Shown: positions 1 through 12,256, counted from the first letter of the stretch. The stretch is DNA of 64,000 nucleotides from an uncultured Clostridium sp. (GCA_948466265.1 CAOJZU010000008.1:7869-71868), one strand, 5' to 3'. The notes: generated by a model not told the origin, from the letters alone. Numbers and translations: made by a program.

Positions 1-1188
1 AGAAGAGAAGATATTCCATACAAAATTGTAGGGGGATTAAAATTCTACGAGAGAAAAGAAATTAAAGATATTATATCATACTTAAGATTAGTATATAATA
101 CAAAGGATAATCTAAGTTTGAGAAGGATTATAAACGAACCTAAAAGAGGAGTTCGGAAAAACAAGCTTAGATAAAGTTCAAGAAATTGCAGATGCAAATC
201 GGAATTTCTATGTTTGAAGTAATCAAAAATGCAGCAGAATATGGTTTAAACAGAGTACATTTAGCAACAAGAGAATTTATATCTTGTATAGAAGAACTAA
301 ACAAAAAGCAAAATGACATTCCAGTATCAGAGTTAACTAAAAGAATTTTAGAAGAGACTGGATATGTAAAAGCACTAGAATTAGAAGATACAAAGGAAGC
401 AGAAAACAGAATAGAAAATTTAGAAGAATTTTTAACAGTAACATATGAGTTTCAAGAAGAAGCTGAAAATGAATTGGGTAATTTTTTAGAAAATATTACA
501 CTTTCAAGTGATGTAGATGAATTAGAAGAAACAGATGAACAAGTAACACTTATGACACTTCATAGTGCAAAAGGACTAGAATTTCCAGTTGTATTTATGG
601 CAGGAATGGAAGAAGGAATTTTCCCAAGTAGTAAATCAGTAGATGAACCAAATGGCTTAGAAGAAGAAAGAAGACTTTGCTATGTTGGAATTACAAGAGC
701 AAAAGAACATTTATACATGACATGTGCGAGATCTAGAACTGTATTTGGTTCAACATCATACAATGGAATATCAAGATTTTTAAAAGAAATTCCAGAAGAA
801 TTTTTGAGCGAAGAAAGTTCATTGAGTGTAGGAGAAAATAACTTAGAAGCGACATTTTCAAATGATAGTAATTATACTTGGTCTTATAGCAGTCCATCTA
901 GCAAAAAATCTAGTTTTGATTTTGGTTTAGGAAAAACAGCAAATGTAAGTGGTTTTGCATTTAAAACTCCTGAAAGTTTCCTAAATGGTATTAATAAAAA
1001 GCAGGGTGATAGTATAGATGTGTCGATGTATAAAGCAGGGACAAGAGTATATCATAAAAAGTTTGGAGAAGGTACAATAAATTACATAGAAGAAGAAGGA
1101 GAAGATTATAAGGTGGATATAAACTTTGATAAAGTACGGACATAAAAGACTTATGGCTAAATACGCAGGGTTAGAAGTTATAGACTAG
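1..1188 (+). CDS. pcrA: UvrD/PcrA-type ATP-dependent DNA helicase, C-terminal part (3 CGG recoding sites)
   Basis: Superfamily 1 3'-5' DNA helicase acting in nucleotide excision repair and removal of protein roadblocks; the N-terminal half lies before the window. The visible part opens in frame with the [14 protein letters not shown] stretch typical of PcrA (helicase 2A/2B region), followed by [10 protein letters not shown] (motif V) and [14 protein letters not shown] (motif VI). The tail ends in a Tudor-like segment around KFGEGTI and closes at TAG 1188. Three in-frame CGG triplets each require skipping one C (154, 200, 1137) to keep PKRGV-GKTS, DAN-GISMF and DKV-GHKR continuous. Without the skip each frame stops within a few codons or loses similarity. 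The family call is secure; the frameshift reading is inferred from motif continuity. Confidence 0.93.
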
Positions 1189-1403
1189 ACTTTTTATATT
1201 CTATATGTTATAATGAAACATCATTGATATTTGAATGTTAGTGGGAAAGTACAGAACTTTTAGATAAGATATTTAGAAGAAGAGAAAATAAAAATAAGGA
1301 AATATAGAAGCTAAAATAAAAGAGAAGAACGAAAAGAAGAACTTGCAATAGAAAAAAAGAGGCAAAATGATATGAAAGAGATATGGACTAAGAAGGAGGA
1401 TTT
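1189..1403. other. Intergenic region with possible promoter
   Basis: About 215 bases without a convincing gene. A TATAAT-like hexamer occurs near 1208-1213, and a good Shine-Dalgarno (AAGGAGG, 1394-1400) precedes the gdpP start. Nothing else is recognisable. Confidence 0.4.
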
Positions 1404-3425
1404 ATGTCCGATAATAAAAAAAATTTTGAATCAATATTTACCAAAACTAAAATATATTTAATAGTAATAGCTATTGTACTAATCATATTATGCATACAGA
1501 ATATAAGGTTTATTGTGCCATCTATAATTTTATATTGTGTGCTTCTTGCATATTCTTTTTGGACAAATAGCAAAAATAAAACAGAACTTGATAAGCATAT
1601 ACAAGAATTAACATTTAATGTTGAAACAATCGCAAAAAATACACTAATAAATTCGCCTTTTCCGCTTATAATTGCAGAAGAAGATCGGAAATATCACTTG
1701 GAGAAGCTCTAACTTTGTTACAGAATTTGGGAATATAGATATTAAAAGTGTAATAGAAGATGTCGTTAAAGAGGTAAAATCAGAAATAGAAAATGGAGAC
1801 CAAAAATCAGATAAATCTGTTATATACAAGCAAGTAGAAATTGAAAAGAAAGATTATCAAATCATAATAGAAACAATAAATTCGAAATGGAAAAACAAGA
1901 AGAAAAAATCACGGAAATATATTTGTAATGTATTTTGTTGATAATACAGAGTTTCTTGAGGTTTCTAAGAAATTTGAAGAAACAAAAACTTGTATGGGAA
2001 TAATTATGATAGACAGCTATGAAGAACTAATACAAAGCTTAGGACAAGAAGAGAGAACACAAGTTACAACGGAAATTGAAACAAAAATATATGAATGGGC
2101 ATCAAAAATTGATGGAGTTGCATTAAAATCAGATAGAGATAGGTTTGTAGTTATTTTTGAACAACAATATCTTGATGAGATAATAGAAAATAAATTTGAG
2201 ATTTTAAAAGAAATTAGAAACATTGAAACAGAAGGAATAATACCAACGACTTTAAGCATTGCAATATCTGCAGAGGGAAATACAAATAGTGAAAAATTTA
2301 AACTTGCAATGGAAACTATGGATTTAATTCTTGGTAGAGGTGGAGACCAAGCAGCAATTAGAAGAAATGAGAAATATGAATTCTATGGAGGAATGAAGAG
2401 AGAAACAGAAAAAAGAACAAAAGTAAAAGCAAAAACTGTTGCAACAGCATTAGAAGAACTTATTGAAGAAGCACCAAATATATTGATAATGGGACATGCA
2501 AATGGAGATATAGATTCGATGGGTTCAAGTCTTGGCGTATATAGAATTGTAAAATCACTTGGAAAAACAGCAAAGATAATAAATAATACTTATGGAATGA
2601 CACTTAGGGATTTTATAGAAGCAGTGGAACAAGAGGAAGAGTATAAAGATGTGATAATAGATAAGGCAGCTGCTCTAAACCAGGTAAATAGTGATACATT
2701 ATTAATTATAGTAGATACACATAAAAAGTCATATGTTGAAGTCCCAGAATTATTAACTAAAACTAATAATGTTGTTGTAATAGATCACCATAGGAGAGGA
2801 CCAGACTATATAGACAATGCAATACTTATGTTTCATGAAGTATATGCATCATCAGCAGCAGAACTTGTTTCAGAATTATTACAATATACAAAAAATAATG
2901 CACAGCTTACAACGTTTGAAGCAGAAAGTTTATATGCAGGAATAATGGTAGACACAAAGAATTTTACATTTAAGACAGGAGTAAGAACATTCGAGGCAGC
3001 AGCATACTTAAGAAAAAATGATATAGATATAATAAAAGTGAAAAAATGGTTTCAAAGTGACTTAGAAAGCTATAATGTAATAGCAGATGTTGTAAAAAAT
3101 ACAGAAGTTATAAGAGGAGCTATAGGAATTTCTATATATCAAGAAAATAGTGATAATGCAGGATTAATATGTGCAAAAGCAGCAGATGAATTACTTACAA
3201 TAAGCGATATATCTGCGTCATTTGTAATTGGAAAAGCAAAAAATACTATATATATAAGTGGTAGGTCTATTGGAGATATAAATGTACAATTAGTATTAGA
3301 AAAAATGCGGTGGTGGTGGACATCATACAGTTGCAGGTGCACAAATAGAAGATGTCACAATGGAAGAAGCAAAAATACAGTTAATAGAAAAAATAAACGA
3401 GTATTTTGAAGAAAACCTAGAATAA
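1404..3425 (+). CDS. gdpP: Cyclic-di-AMP phosphodiesterase GdpP (3 recoding sites)
   Basis: Membrane-anchored phosphodiesterase that hydrolyses c-di-AMP. Two N-terminal membrane segments (about residues 14-32 and 36-52) are followed by a PAS-like region, a degenerate GGDEF domain and a DHH-DHHA1 catalytic unit: GHANGDIDSMGSS, the second motif VIDHHRRGPD, and the C-terminal GGGGHHTVAGAQ. The ORF is joined through CGG at 1686 (EED-GNITW), 1912 (KKS-GNIFV) and 3308 (EKM-GGGGHH). The last is decisive because the DHHA1 glycine motif appears only after the skip. The joined product is about 672 aa, close to the family's usual 650-660. A CGG at 2070 lies in phase ACG GAA and is read normally. The order gdpP-rplI-dnaB is conserved in Firmicutes. 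Confidence 0.95.
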
Positions 3426-3516
3426 GAGGGCTGAAAATTATCAAAATGAAAGATTTAAACATTTACATTTAGACTCTACTTTGACAAATTTACTAAAAGG
3501 AAGGAATGATAAATAA

Positions 3517-3966
3517 ATGAAAGTAATATTACAGCAAGATGTAAAGGGACTAGGAAGGAAAGGTGAAGTTGTAAATGCAAGTGATGGACATGCAAGAAAC
3601 TTCTTGTTTCCAAAAAAAATGGCTATACCTGCAGATAAACAAAATCTAAATGAGTTATCAGCAAAAAAATCTTCAGAAGCACATAAAAAGGAATTAGAAA
3701 GACAAGAAGCAATAAAAATAAGAGAGAAACTTGAAAAAGTAACATTACATATTAAAACAAAAGCAGGAGAAAATGGAAAAATTTTTGGCAGTATTACATC
3801 AAAAGAAATATCAGAAAATATAGAGAAAGAATATAAAGAAAATATTGACAAGAAAAAGATTCTTTTAAAAGACCAAATAAAAACTTTAGGAGAGCATACA
3901 GTCGATCTTAAACTTTTTGAAGGAGTTGTGGCAAAACTTAAACTAATAATTGAAGAAGAAAACTAG
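3517..3966 (+). CDS. rplI: Ribosomal protein bL9
   Basis: Structural protein of the large ribosomal subunit that binds 23S rRNA near the L1 stalk. At 149 aa it has the normal length. The N-terminal rRNA-binding domain shows MKVILQQDVKGLGRKGEV and the GHARNFLFPKKMA stretch, followed by the long connecting helix and the C-terminal domain. A GGAAGG Shine-Dalgarno lies upstream. There is no CGG at all in this highly expressed gene. It sits between gdpP and dnaB. Confidence 0.98.
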   Translation: MKVILQQDVKGLGRKGEVVNASDGHARNFLFPKKMAIPADKQNLNELSAKKSSEAHKKELERQEAIKIREKLEKVTLHIKTKAGENGKIFGSITSKEISENIEKEYKENIDKKKILLKDQIKTLGEHTVDLKLFEGVVAKLKLIIEEEN

Positions 3967-3993
3967 AAAAATAAATGGAAAGGGACATGTCTT

Positions 3994-5338
3994 ATGGAGA
4001 TTGGAAAAATTCCACCAAATGATGTAGAAGCAGAGCAAGCAGTATTAGGTTCTATGCTACTTGACAAAGATGCTGTAATAGAGGCAGTAGAAATATTAAA
4101 ACCAGAAGATTTTTATAGAGAAGAAAATAAGATTATATTTTTAGCTATGCTTAGTCTTTATGGTAGAGCTGAACCAGTGGATTTAATTACTGTAAAAGAC
4201 GAACTTGTACTCTTAGGAAAACTTGATGTATGTGGTGGATTAGAATATTTAGCAGATTTATCAGACAAAGTTCCAACTACTGCGAATGTAGAAAATTATA
4301 TAAAGATTGTTGAAGAAAAATCTATTTTAAGAAGCTTAATAAAAACATCAAATGAGCTTATAGACTTGGGGTATGGCCAGACTCTAGAAGTAAATGAAGT
4401 TATAGAAAAAGCAGAAAAGGAAGTATTTAATCTTATCAAAAATAGAAACAAAAAAGGATATGCACCGATAAAAGATGTATTAGTTGAGGCATTTGCACAA
4501 ATAGAAAGACTATATAATCAAAAAGAAACAATAACTGGTGTACCTACTGGATTTTCCGATTTAGATAATAAAACAGCAGGACTTCATGGATCAGAGTTAA
4601 TTTTAGTTGCAGCAAGACCTGCAATGGGTAAAACAGCATTTGCATTAAATATAGCAACTAATGCAGCAGTTAGGAGTAATGTGCCAGTTGCGATATTTAG
4701 TTTAGAAATGTCAAAAGAACAATTAGTAAATAGAATACTTTCTAGTGAAACTATGATAGATAGTAATAAGATAAGAACAGGAAAGATTGAAGAAGAAGAC
4801 TTGATGAAGCTCTCAGAGGGACTTCGGGCCATTGTCAGAATCTGAAATTTACATAGATGATACACCTGGAATTTCAATAACAGAAATAAGGGCTAGGTGT
4901 AGAAAGCTAAAACTTGAAAAAAACATTGGATTAATCGTAATTGACTATTTGCAACTGATTTCAGGTTCAGGCAATAAGAAAAATGGAAACAGAGAGCAAG
5001 AGATAGCAGAAATAAGTAGATCTTTAAAAATTCTTGCAAAGGAGTTAGATGTACCAGTAATTGCTTTATCACAACTTTCAAGAAGTCCAGATCAAAGAAA
5101 AGATGACCATAGGCCAATGCTTTCGGATCTTCGTGAATCTGGTTCAATAGAACAAGATGCTGATATTGTAGTATTTCTTTATAGAGATGATTATTATAAT
5201 CCAGACAGTGAGAAAAAGAATATAGCAGAGGTAATTATTGCAAAACAAAGAAGTGGCTCGACAGGTACAGTAGAACTTCTATGGCTTGGAAGTTATACCA
5301 AATTTGCAAGTATTGAGAGATATAGGGATGAGTATTAA
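3994..5338 (+). CDS. dnaB: Replicative DNA helicase DnaB (1 recoding site)
   Basis: Hexameric 5'-3' helicase of the replication fork (called DnaC in Bacillus). The N-terminal primase-interaction domain ([18 protein letters not shown]) is followed by the RecA-like ATPase with Walker [13 protein letters not shown], the [11 protein letters not shown] strand and the [15 protein letters not shown] segment. One in-frame CGG (C at 4825) must be skipped to read [19 protein letters not shown], the normal family sequence. The joined length is about 447 aa, as expected. The TCG GAT at about 5126 contains an out-of-phase CGG and is read normally. The stop overlaps the tilS start. Confidence 0.97.
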
Positions 5339-6337
5339 AGAAGACGTATTAGAAACTATAAATGAATATAAATTAATTGAAAATAATGATAGAGTCTTGA
5401 TCCGGAGTATCTGGTGGTCCTGACTCTATTTGTCTTGTAGATATTCTAAATAATATAAAAAATGATAAAGAGATAGATTTAAATTTTGATATAATTGTAG
5501 CGCATGTAAATCACATGATAAGGATAGATGCCAAATCTGACGAAGAATTTGTAAAAAAATATTGCATGGAAAAATCAATTCCTTTTTTTGCCAAACAAAT
5601 AGATGTAAAAAAACATGCAAATGAACAAAAGATCGGAATAGAAGAAGCACGGAAGAAATGCAAGATATGAATTTTTTGAGGAGATTTTAAAAAACCAAAA
5701 ATGTACAAAAATTGCGACAGCTCACAATAAATGTGATAATAGTGAGACAGTCTTAATGAATATTATTAGAGGATCTGGAACAGTGGGATTAATTGGAATT
5801 AATGCAAAAAGAGATAAAATATTTATAAAACCACTTATAAAAATAGCAAGAGAAGAAATAGAAAAGTATTGTAAAGATAATAATTTAAATCCAAGACATG
5901 ATAAAACAAATGATGAAAATATATATACAAGAAATAAAGTAAGAAATATACTTATTCCTCTTATAAAAAACGAATTTAACTCTAATATAATAGATACATT
6001 ATCTAGATTATCAGATCTTGCAAAAGATGAAAATGATTATTTAGATGAAGTTACAAATGATTCGTATAAGAAAGTACTAATAAAAGAAGAAAAACTAGAA
6101 GTAGTATTGAACCTTAAAGAATTTAATAAGCTTCACAAAGCTATAAAATCAAGAATAATAATTTATGTGATAAAAAAAATGTTAGGAACAGCAAAAGGAA
6201 TAAGCAAAATTCATATAAATGATATAATAGAATTATGCCAAAATAACATAGGGAACAAGTACCTTACGCCAAATAAACATATAAAAGTATTGATAAATAG
6301 GGGAAAAATGTATTTTTTTGTAACACAAAAAACATAA
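5328..6337 (+). CDS. tilS: tRNA(Ile)-lysidine synthetase TilS (2 recoding sites)
   Basis: ATP-dependent enzyme converting C34 of the AUA-reading tRNA-Ile to lysidine. The start ATG lies within the end of dnaB (translational coupling). The PP-loop signature [11 protein letters not shown] appears only after skipping the C at 5403 ([11 protein letters not shown]); a second skip at 5650 joins [12 protein letters not shown]. An ATC GGA at 5632-5637 in the same gene is an out-of-phase CGG and needs no skip. The product is about 335 aa, a short-form TilS. It is followed by ftsH, but the hpt gene often found between them is absent. The link to AUA decoding is notable given the AUA-like start codons elsewhere in this window. 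Confidence 0.92.
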
Positions 6338-6501
6338 TTTGGCCAAACCATTTAATCCGTAGAAAAACTTACATACAAGCTTAGTTTGAAGCAGAAAAAC
6401 TTTTAAAAAACTATTGAAAACAAAATTTAAATATGATAATATTCCATTTGAAAAGAAAAGAGAAAGCTTAGCTTAAGCTTTTAAGTTAAAGGAGGAAGAC
6501 T
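6338..6501. other. Intergenic region before ftsH
   Basis: Short non-coding stretch with an A/T-rich TATGATAAT near 6431 that could be a -10 element, then a GGAGG Shine-Dalgarno (6491-6495) six bases before the TTG start of ftsH. Confidence 0.4.
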
Positions 6502-8306
6502 TTGAAAAACAGTATAAAAACTTTAGCTATGTGGCTAATAATAGGAATAATATTCATAGTACTCATTACTTCGATTTTAGAAAACAGCGATACAAAAATG
6601 ACTTATGCAGAACTTATAAATAAGATAGAAACATCAGAAGTAACAGAAATTGAAATGTCATATGATGGAAAAACAGCAAATGTTACTTTAAAAAATGATG
6701 CTGTAGAAAAAGAAGTAAATATACCAAGTACAGAGAGTTTTATGGATTATATAACAGACTACTTAAAAACTGGAACAATAGACCTTAAGGAAAAATCGCA
6801 ATCAATATTAATAACAATACTTGAAATATTATCACCATTTGGTCTTCTTATAATAGCTTTAATATTCTGGTTCTTAACAATGAATTCTGCAAATTCACGG
6901 AAACAATAAGACGTTAAGTTTTGGAAAAAGTAAAGCAAGAATGATGACAAGTGCTGATAGAAACAAAATAACTTTTGCGGATGTTGCAGGAGTTGATGAA
7001 GAAAAAGAAGAACTCCAAGAGATAGTAGAATTTTTAAAAAGCCCTAAAAAGTTTACAGACATGGGTGCAAGAATACCAAAAGGAGTACTATTAGTTCGGA
7101 AGTCCAGGAACAGGTAAAACTTTACTTGCAAAAGCTGTTGCAGGAGAAGCAGGAGTACCATTTTTTATAATAAGTGGTTCTGATTTCGTAGAAATGTTCG
7201 TTGGTGTTGGTGCATCAAGAGTTAGAGACTTATTTGAACAAGCAAAAAGAAATTCACCATGCATAATATTTATAGATGAAATTGATGCTGTAGGTAGACA
7301 GCGTGGAGCAGGACTTGGTGGAGGACATGATGAAAGAGAACAAACATTAAATCAATTATTAGTTGAAATGGATGGTTTTGCAGCAAATGAAGGAGTTATT
7401 GTCTTAGCTGCAACAAATAGACCAGATATTCTAGATAAAGCACTTTTAAGACCTGGAAGATTTGATAGACAAATTGTAGTGTCAGCACCTGATGTAGGAG
7501 CAAGAGAAAAAATCTTAGAAGTTCATGCAAGAAAGAAAAAGATAGCAGATGAGGTAGACCTAAAAACAATTGCAAAAAATACATCAGGATTTTCTGGAGC
7601 AGACCTAGAAAATGTTTTAAATGAAGCAGCACTACTTGCAGCAAGAAGAAACTTAAAGGAAATAGGAATGCCAGAAATAGAAGATGCGATGGTAAAAGTT
7701 ACAATGGGACCTGAAAAGAAAACAAGAGTAAGAAGTGATAAAGAAAAGAAATTAGTTGCATACCATGAAGCAGGTCATGCAGTGGTAAGTAAATTCCTAC
7801 CAACTCAAGATGATGTACATCAAATATCAATAGTTCCAAGAGGTATGGCAGGTGGATATACTATGTATAGACCAAGTGAAGATAAGTCTTTCATGTCAAA
7901 ATCAGAGATGGAAGAAACAATAGTATCACTTTTGGGTGGTAGAGTTGCAGAAAGTTTAATACTAAATGATATATCAACAGGTGCATCAAACGATATAGAA
8001 AGAGCATCAAAGATTGCAAGAGATATGGTTTCGAAATATGGAATGAGTGATGTAGTTGGAGCTATAATGTTTGGAGCAGGTCAAGAAGAAGTATTCTTAG
8101 GAAGAGATTTAACACAATCTAAGAATTATTCTGAACAAACAGCTTCTGTAATAGATGCAGAAACAAAAAATATTATAGACAAAGCTTATGAAAGAGCAGA
8201 AAACATACTTAAAGAACATATTGATAAACTTCATGTAGTTGCAGGAATTCTTCTTGAAAAAGAAAAAATCGATGGAGAAGAATTTGCAAAAATTTTTGAA
8301 AGTTAA
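6502..8306 (+). CDS. ftsH: ATP-dependent zinc metalloprotease FtsH (2 recoding sites)
   Basis: Membrane AAA+ protease that degrades misfolded and regulatory proteins. The TTG start is supported by a GGAGG six bases upstream. Two transmembrane helices (about residues 8-26 and 105-127) flank an extracytoplasmic domain. The AAA module has Walker A as GSPGTGKT (usually GPPGTGKT), Walker [12 protein letters not shown], the arginine-finger region [10 protein letters not shown], and the zinc site HEAGH. Skips at 6898 ([12 protein letters not shown]) and 7097 ([11 protein letters not shown]) join the pieces; the second lies in front of the P-loop. The product is about 600 aa. Confidence 0.97.
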
Positions 8307-8378
8307 GATAAAAATTAAAAATATAGATTAAGAGAATGTTCTGAAGTTGACAATAAAATTATAATAAAAAAGAAATTT

Positions 8379-8421
8379 AAGAGAAACCTGATTAAATATT
8401 ATATTTAATCAGGTTTCTCTT
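8379..8421 (+). terminator. Strong intrinsic terminator after ftsH
   Basis: A perfect 20-bp inverted repeat (8379-8398 with 8402-8421) with a three-base loop, followed by a weakly T-rich stretch. Its A-rich 5' flank and T-containing 3' flank would let it work after ftsH. Confidence 0.85.
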
Positions 8422-8497
8422 AATACATTTAATCTTTACTTAACTCTTAATTTCATTTTATAAGTTTAATATGAATAACAAAGGACAACAACAAATG

Positions 8498-8526
8498 TTG
8501 ACATAATCAAGAAAATGTGTTATACT
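8498..8526 (+). promoter_or_regulatory. Sigma-70/SigA-type promoter for the CAP-domain gene
   Basis: Perfect -35 TTGACA at 8498-8503, 17-base spacer, and -10 TATACT at 8521-8526. Transcription from about 8533 would give a leader of roughly 105 bases before the ATG at 8641. With the terminator upstream this accounts for the 8307-8640 gap; nothing else is recognisable there. Confidence 0.8.
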
Positions 8527-8640
8527 AAAAAAGGTTGGTGTATAAGTAGAATAAAAACACATTGCAAAGGATAAAATAATAAAAATACAAATCTGAGGAT
8601 AAGAAATTTTAGAGGGTTTATATTAAGGAATGTGTAAATA

Positions 8641-9168
8641 ATGAAAGTAAAAATTAAAAAAATTGTTACTTTATTTATTTTTGCAGTGTTTATTTTAATA
8701 CAAGGAATTTCACTAGGGGCATCAATTGCAGATGAAACAGAAAAAAATAAGAAGATTGAATGTATGGTAGAAGATATAGCAAATTTAAGCAATGAAGAAG
8801 AAGAAACATTAAATGCTATAAATAAATATAGAAGACAAAATGGATTATCTGACTTAAAAGCAATATCTAAATTACAAGATGTTGCAAAAATTAAGGCAGA
8901 AGATATTGTAGAAAATGAATATTTTTCTCATAATTCTGAAAATCTAGGTACTCCATTTGAAATGCTTAAAGCAAATGATGTAAAATATAAATTTGCAGGA
9001 GAAAATTTAGCAGGAAGTAATACTCCTGAAAAAGCGGTAAGTGCATGGATAAATTCGCCTGCACATAGAGATAATATTTTAGATGAGAATTATGAATATA
9101 CAGGAATTTATGTTGTTGATAGTCCAGTTTATGGAAAAATCTTTGTACAAATTTTTCTAGGAGTTTAA
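8641..9168 (+). CDS. Secreted CAP-domain (SCP/PR-1-like) protein
   Basis: 175-aa protein with an N-terminal signal peptide (basic MKVKIKK, hydrophobic core to about residue 25). The CAP domain has EEETLNAINKYRRQNGL at its start, a YFSHNSENLGTPFEML segment containing the first conserved His, FAGENLA, and AWINSPAHRDNIL with the second His. Bacterial homologues, such as YkwD-like proteins, are extracytoplasmic and of uncertain activity. It is a single-gene unit between a strong promoter and a terminator. It has no recoding site; the AAA GCG GTA near 9032 is an out-of-phase CGG. Confidence 0.9.
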   Translation: MKVKIKKIVTLFIFAVFILIQGISLGASIADETEKNKKIECMVEDIANLSNEEEETLNAINKYRRQNGLSDLKAISKLQDVAKIKAEDIVENEYFSHNSENLGTPFEMLKANDVKYKFAGENLAGSNTPEKAVSAWINSPAHRDNILDENYEYTGIYVVDSPVYGKIFVQIFLGV

Positions 9169-9184
9169 TAAAATAAGTGATATA

Positions 9185-9214
9185 AAAGCAAGTCTTAAAA
9201 ATAGACTTGCTTTT
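9185..9214 (+). terminator. Intrinsic terminator after the CAP gene
   Basis: Inverted repeat AAGCAAGTCT / AGACTTGCTT with a short A-rich loop, followed by a run of T. Confidence 0.85.
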
Positions 9215-9252
9215 TATTATATTTTAATATAAAATATTTTTGGTGAAGTATA

Positions 9253-11579
9253 TTGGAAAAAAGGAAAAGCAAGGGTAAGAAAAAGGTATTAGATAAAGCA
9301 GTACCTGCATATAGACTAAAAGCGGCATCAAAGATAATGATGATTATCTTTGCTTTGCTTATTGTTCGAATCGGATTTATACAATTTGTCCAAGGAGCAG
9401 AACTTAAAGAACTTGCCTCAAGACAACAAACATTAAATAAAATAATATCACCTAAAAGAGGAGCAATATATGATACTAACGGAAAATCACTCGCAATGAG
9501 TGCATCAGTAGATACTATAACTATTAATCCATCAAAATTTAAAGTCAAAGCTTCGAAATCAAAAAATATTGACGAAACTACTGCAAAATATAAAACTATA
9601 GAGCTTCAGGAAACTGTTGCAAGAGGATTATCAGAAATTTTTGAGTTAGACTATGAAACGGTTTTAGCACAAGTTAAAAGTGATAAATCAGTTGAAACTA
9701 TAATAAAACAAGTTGAAAAAGATTTAGTAGATAAACTTGAAAGCTGGATGAAAGAAAACGAAATAACAGAAGGAATAAATATAGATGAAGATAATAAAAG
9801 ATACTATCCTTACGGAAACTTAGCTTCTCACGTGATTGGATTTACAGGAACAGATTCACAAGGACTATATGGAATAGAAAATAAATGGGATTCAGAACTT
9901 AAAGGAACATCGCGGGAAAATTGTAACAACAGGAAATAGAAATGGAGATGAAATTTCAGGAGATGCCGAGCAATATGTGGAAGTACAAAATGGTTCGGAT
10001 CTTTATCTAACACTAGATGTAAATATTCAAGGCATTGTAGAAAAGCATCTAGAAAAGGGAGTAGTGGATAATAAACGGAGCTGCGGGGTCAGCTATACTT
10101 ATGAAGCCAAAAACGGGAGAAATACTTGCAATGGCGACTTATCCAAGCTATAATTTAAATGACCCATTTACAATACCTGCAGAAAAAAATGAAGATGGGA
10201 CTGTAAAAACTGAAACAGGAGAAGATGCTCAAAATGGACAAACACCAGAAGCCACAGGGGATGAAAATGCACAAGAAAATAAAAAGACTTTACTTGAGAA
10301 TTTATGGAGAGATAGGAACTTTGCGAGTACATATGAGCCAGGCTCTACATTTAAATTAATAGTTTCAGCAGCAGCTCTAGAAGAACAAATAACAACTAAG
10401 GATAAAGATAATGATTTCCATTGTGAGGGGTATACAGTAATTGCAAATGAGGAACCAATAGGATGTGCACAATATGCAGTACATGGGAATCAAACATTAA
10501 GAACAGCGCTTAGAAATTCTTGTAATGCTGCATTTATACAACTTGGCTCTAGAATTGGAAAAGATACTTTATATAAATATTTTGAAGCATTTGGTTTATT
10601 TGAAAAAACAGGGGTAAAGATTGCAGGAGAAAGTTCTAGTAGGTTTCATGAGCTTGATAAAGTAGGACCTATGGAACTTGCAATAACATCATTTGGACAG
10701 AGATTTGAAATAACTCCACTTCAACTTATCACAGCAGTGTCAAGCATTGCAAATGACGGAAAATTAGTACAACCTAGAATAGTAAAGAAAGTAGTAAATA
10801 CAGATAGTGGATTGGTAGAAGAATATAATACAAAAGAAATAAGAAAAGTAATTTCAGATAAAACAGCAAAAGATCTAAGAGATATGATGAAATCAGTTGT
10901 AGAAAACAGAGAAAATATATATGGGACAGTTGCAGGTTATAGTATAGGAGGAAAAACAGGAACATCAGAGCCATCAAAAAGTAGACCAGAAGACGGATAT
11001 GTAGTTTCTTATACAGCAATTGCACCAGCTGACGAACCAGAAGTTGTAGGATTAGTTGTAGTATACAATGTAAAATCAGAAGCTGCATATGGTAGTAGGA
11101 TTGCAGCACCTATAATGTCAAGTATACTTACAGATGTATTACCTTACATGGGTATAGCGTCAGGAAAATCTGATACCAGTAATGTAGGAAGTATAACTCC
11201 AAAGACTTCTAAAGTGGTAGATGTAACGAATAAGACATTAACAGAGGCAAAGAAGACATTAGAAAATTTAGGATTTAAAGTAGTTTCAAGTGAAACACCA
11301 AATAGTAATTCTGTTTTAGTTAAAGAACAAGTGCCAGCAAAGGATACATCTATATTAGAGGGAGGGACAGTTGTACTATATACGGAAGAAAACAATGTAA
11401 GAACATCTGTAGAAGTACCAAGCCTAGTTCGGAAAGACACTTAGTGAAGCAAAAGAAGAATTATCTAAAAAGGATTTAAATATATCTTATACAGGTAGTG
11501 GAAAAGTTAAAACTCAAAGTGTACGGAGAAGGTCGGAATGGTTGAAAAAGGAACAATAATTACAATAAATTTAGAATAA
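9253..11579 (+). CDS. Class B penicillin-binding protein with PASTA domains (FtsI/SpoVD-like; 5 recoding sites)
   Basis: Peptidoglycan transpeptidase with an N-terminal cytoplasmic tail, one membrane helix (about residues 28-45), a dimerisation domain (ISPKRGAIYDTNG) and a transpeptidase domain. The catalytic motifs are STFK (in EPGSTFKLI), SCN (RNSCNAAF) and KTG (GGKTGTSEPS). The C-terminus has two PASTA repeats (VVDVTNKTLTEAKKTLENLG and a second after 11430). TTG start. CGG skips occur at 9913 (GTS-GKIVTTGN), 10076 (DNK-GAAGSAIL), 11430 (SLV-GKTLSEAK), 11524 (QSV-GEG) and 11534 (GEG-GMVEKG); the last two are only 10 bases apart. The joined length is about 773 aa. Several out-of-phase CGGs (for example AAC GGA, GAC GGA, ACG GAA) need no skip. 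The minus-strand paralogue at 20324-22319 allows a column-by-column check. I cannot decide between FtsI and SpoVD function. Confidence 0.9.
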
Positions 11580-11600
11580 AAGAAGGACAAAATTGTAGAT

Positions 11601-12256
11601 ATGGAATATTTTAAATTAAAAGACCTAACAGAAGATGCTATAGATAAGTTAAAAGATATAATATGTGAGGGAGGGGTAATTATTACCCCTACTGATACTG
11701 TTTATGGACTTATTGCTGATAGCTTAAATGAAAAGGCAATAAAAAAAGTATATAGCTTAAAGAAAAGAGAGTTTTCTAATCCAATGTGTATAATTGTTTC
11801 AAATATAGATATGATAAAAAAAGTTACAAAAAGTGTATCTTTAACAGAGGAAAAAGTGATTAATAAATTTTTCCCAGGTCCACTTACTATAATTTTTGAA
11901 AAAAATAATATGATTTCTCAAATTGCAACTGCTGGATTAGATACGATTCGGAATAAGAATGCCAGAAGATAAATTCTTACTAAAACTTATAGATAAAGTA
12001 CGGACATCCACTTATAGCTACAAGTTGTAATATGGCAGGTAAGCCTGCTATCACAAAGGGGAAGGATGCAATAAATCAGTTTGAAGATAAAGTTAATGCA
12101 ATTGTTGATGGAGGAAAAACAAAAATTGGAATTCCTTCAAGCATTATAAAAATAGAAAAAGAGAATATAATAGTTTTAAGGGAAGGACCAATAAGTAAAG
12201 ACAAAATAGAAAAGGAGATAAAAAATGTTAGGATATTTAGCTACTTTTATAATTAG
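11601..12256 (+). CDS. tsaC: L-threonylcarbamoyladenylate synthase TsaC/Sua5 (2 recoding sites)
   Basis: Makes threonylcarbamoyl-AMP from threonine, bicarbonate and ATP for the t6A37 modification of ANN-decoding tRNAs; TsaD in the same window (58260-59260) performs the transfer. YrdC-fold motifs seen are IITPTDTVYGL, SLKKREFSNPM, FPGPLTIIF and LIATSCNMAG. CGG skips at 11949 (DTI-GIRMPEDK) and 12001 (DKV-GHPLIATS) restore the fold. About 217 aa, a TsaC-sized form without the Sua5 C-terminal domain. The 3' end overlaps the next gene by 32 bases. Confidence 0.93.
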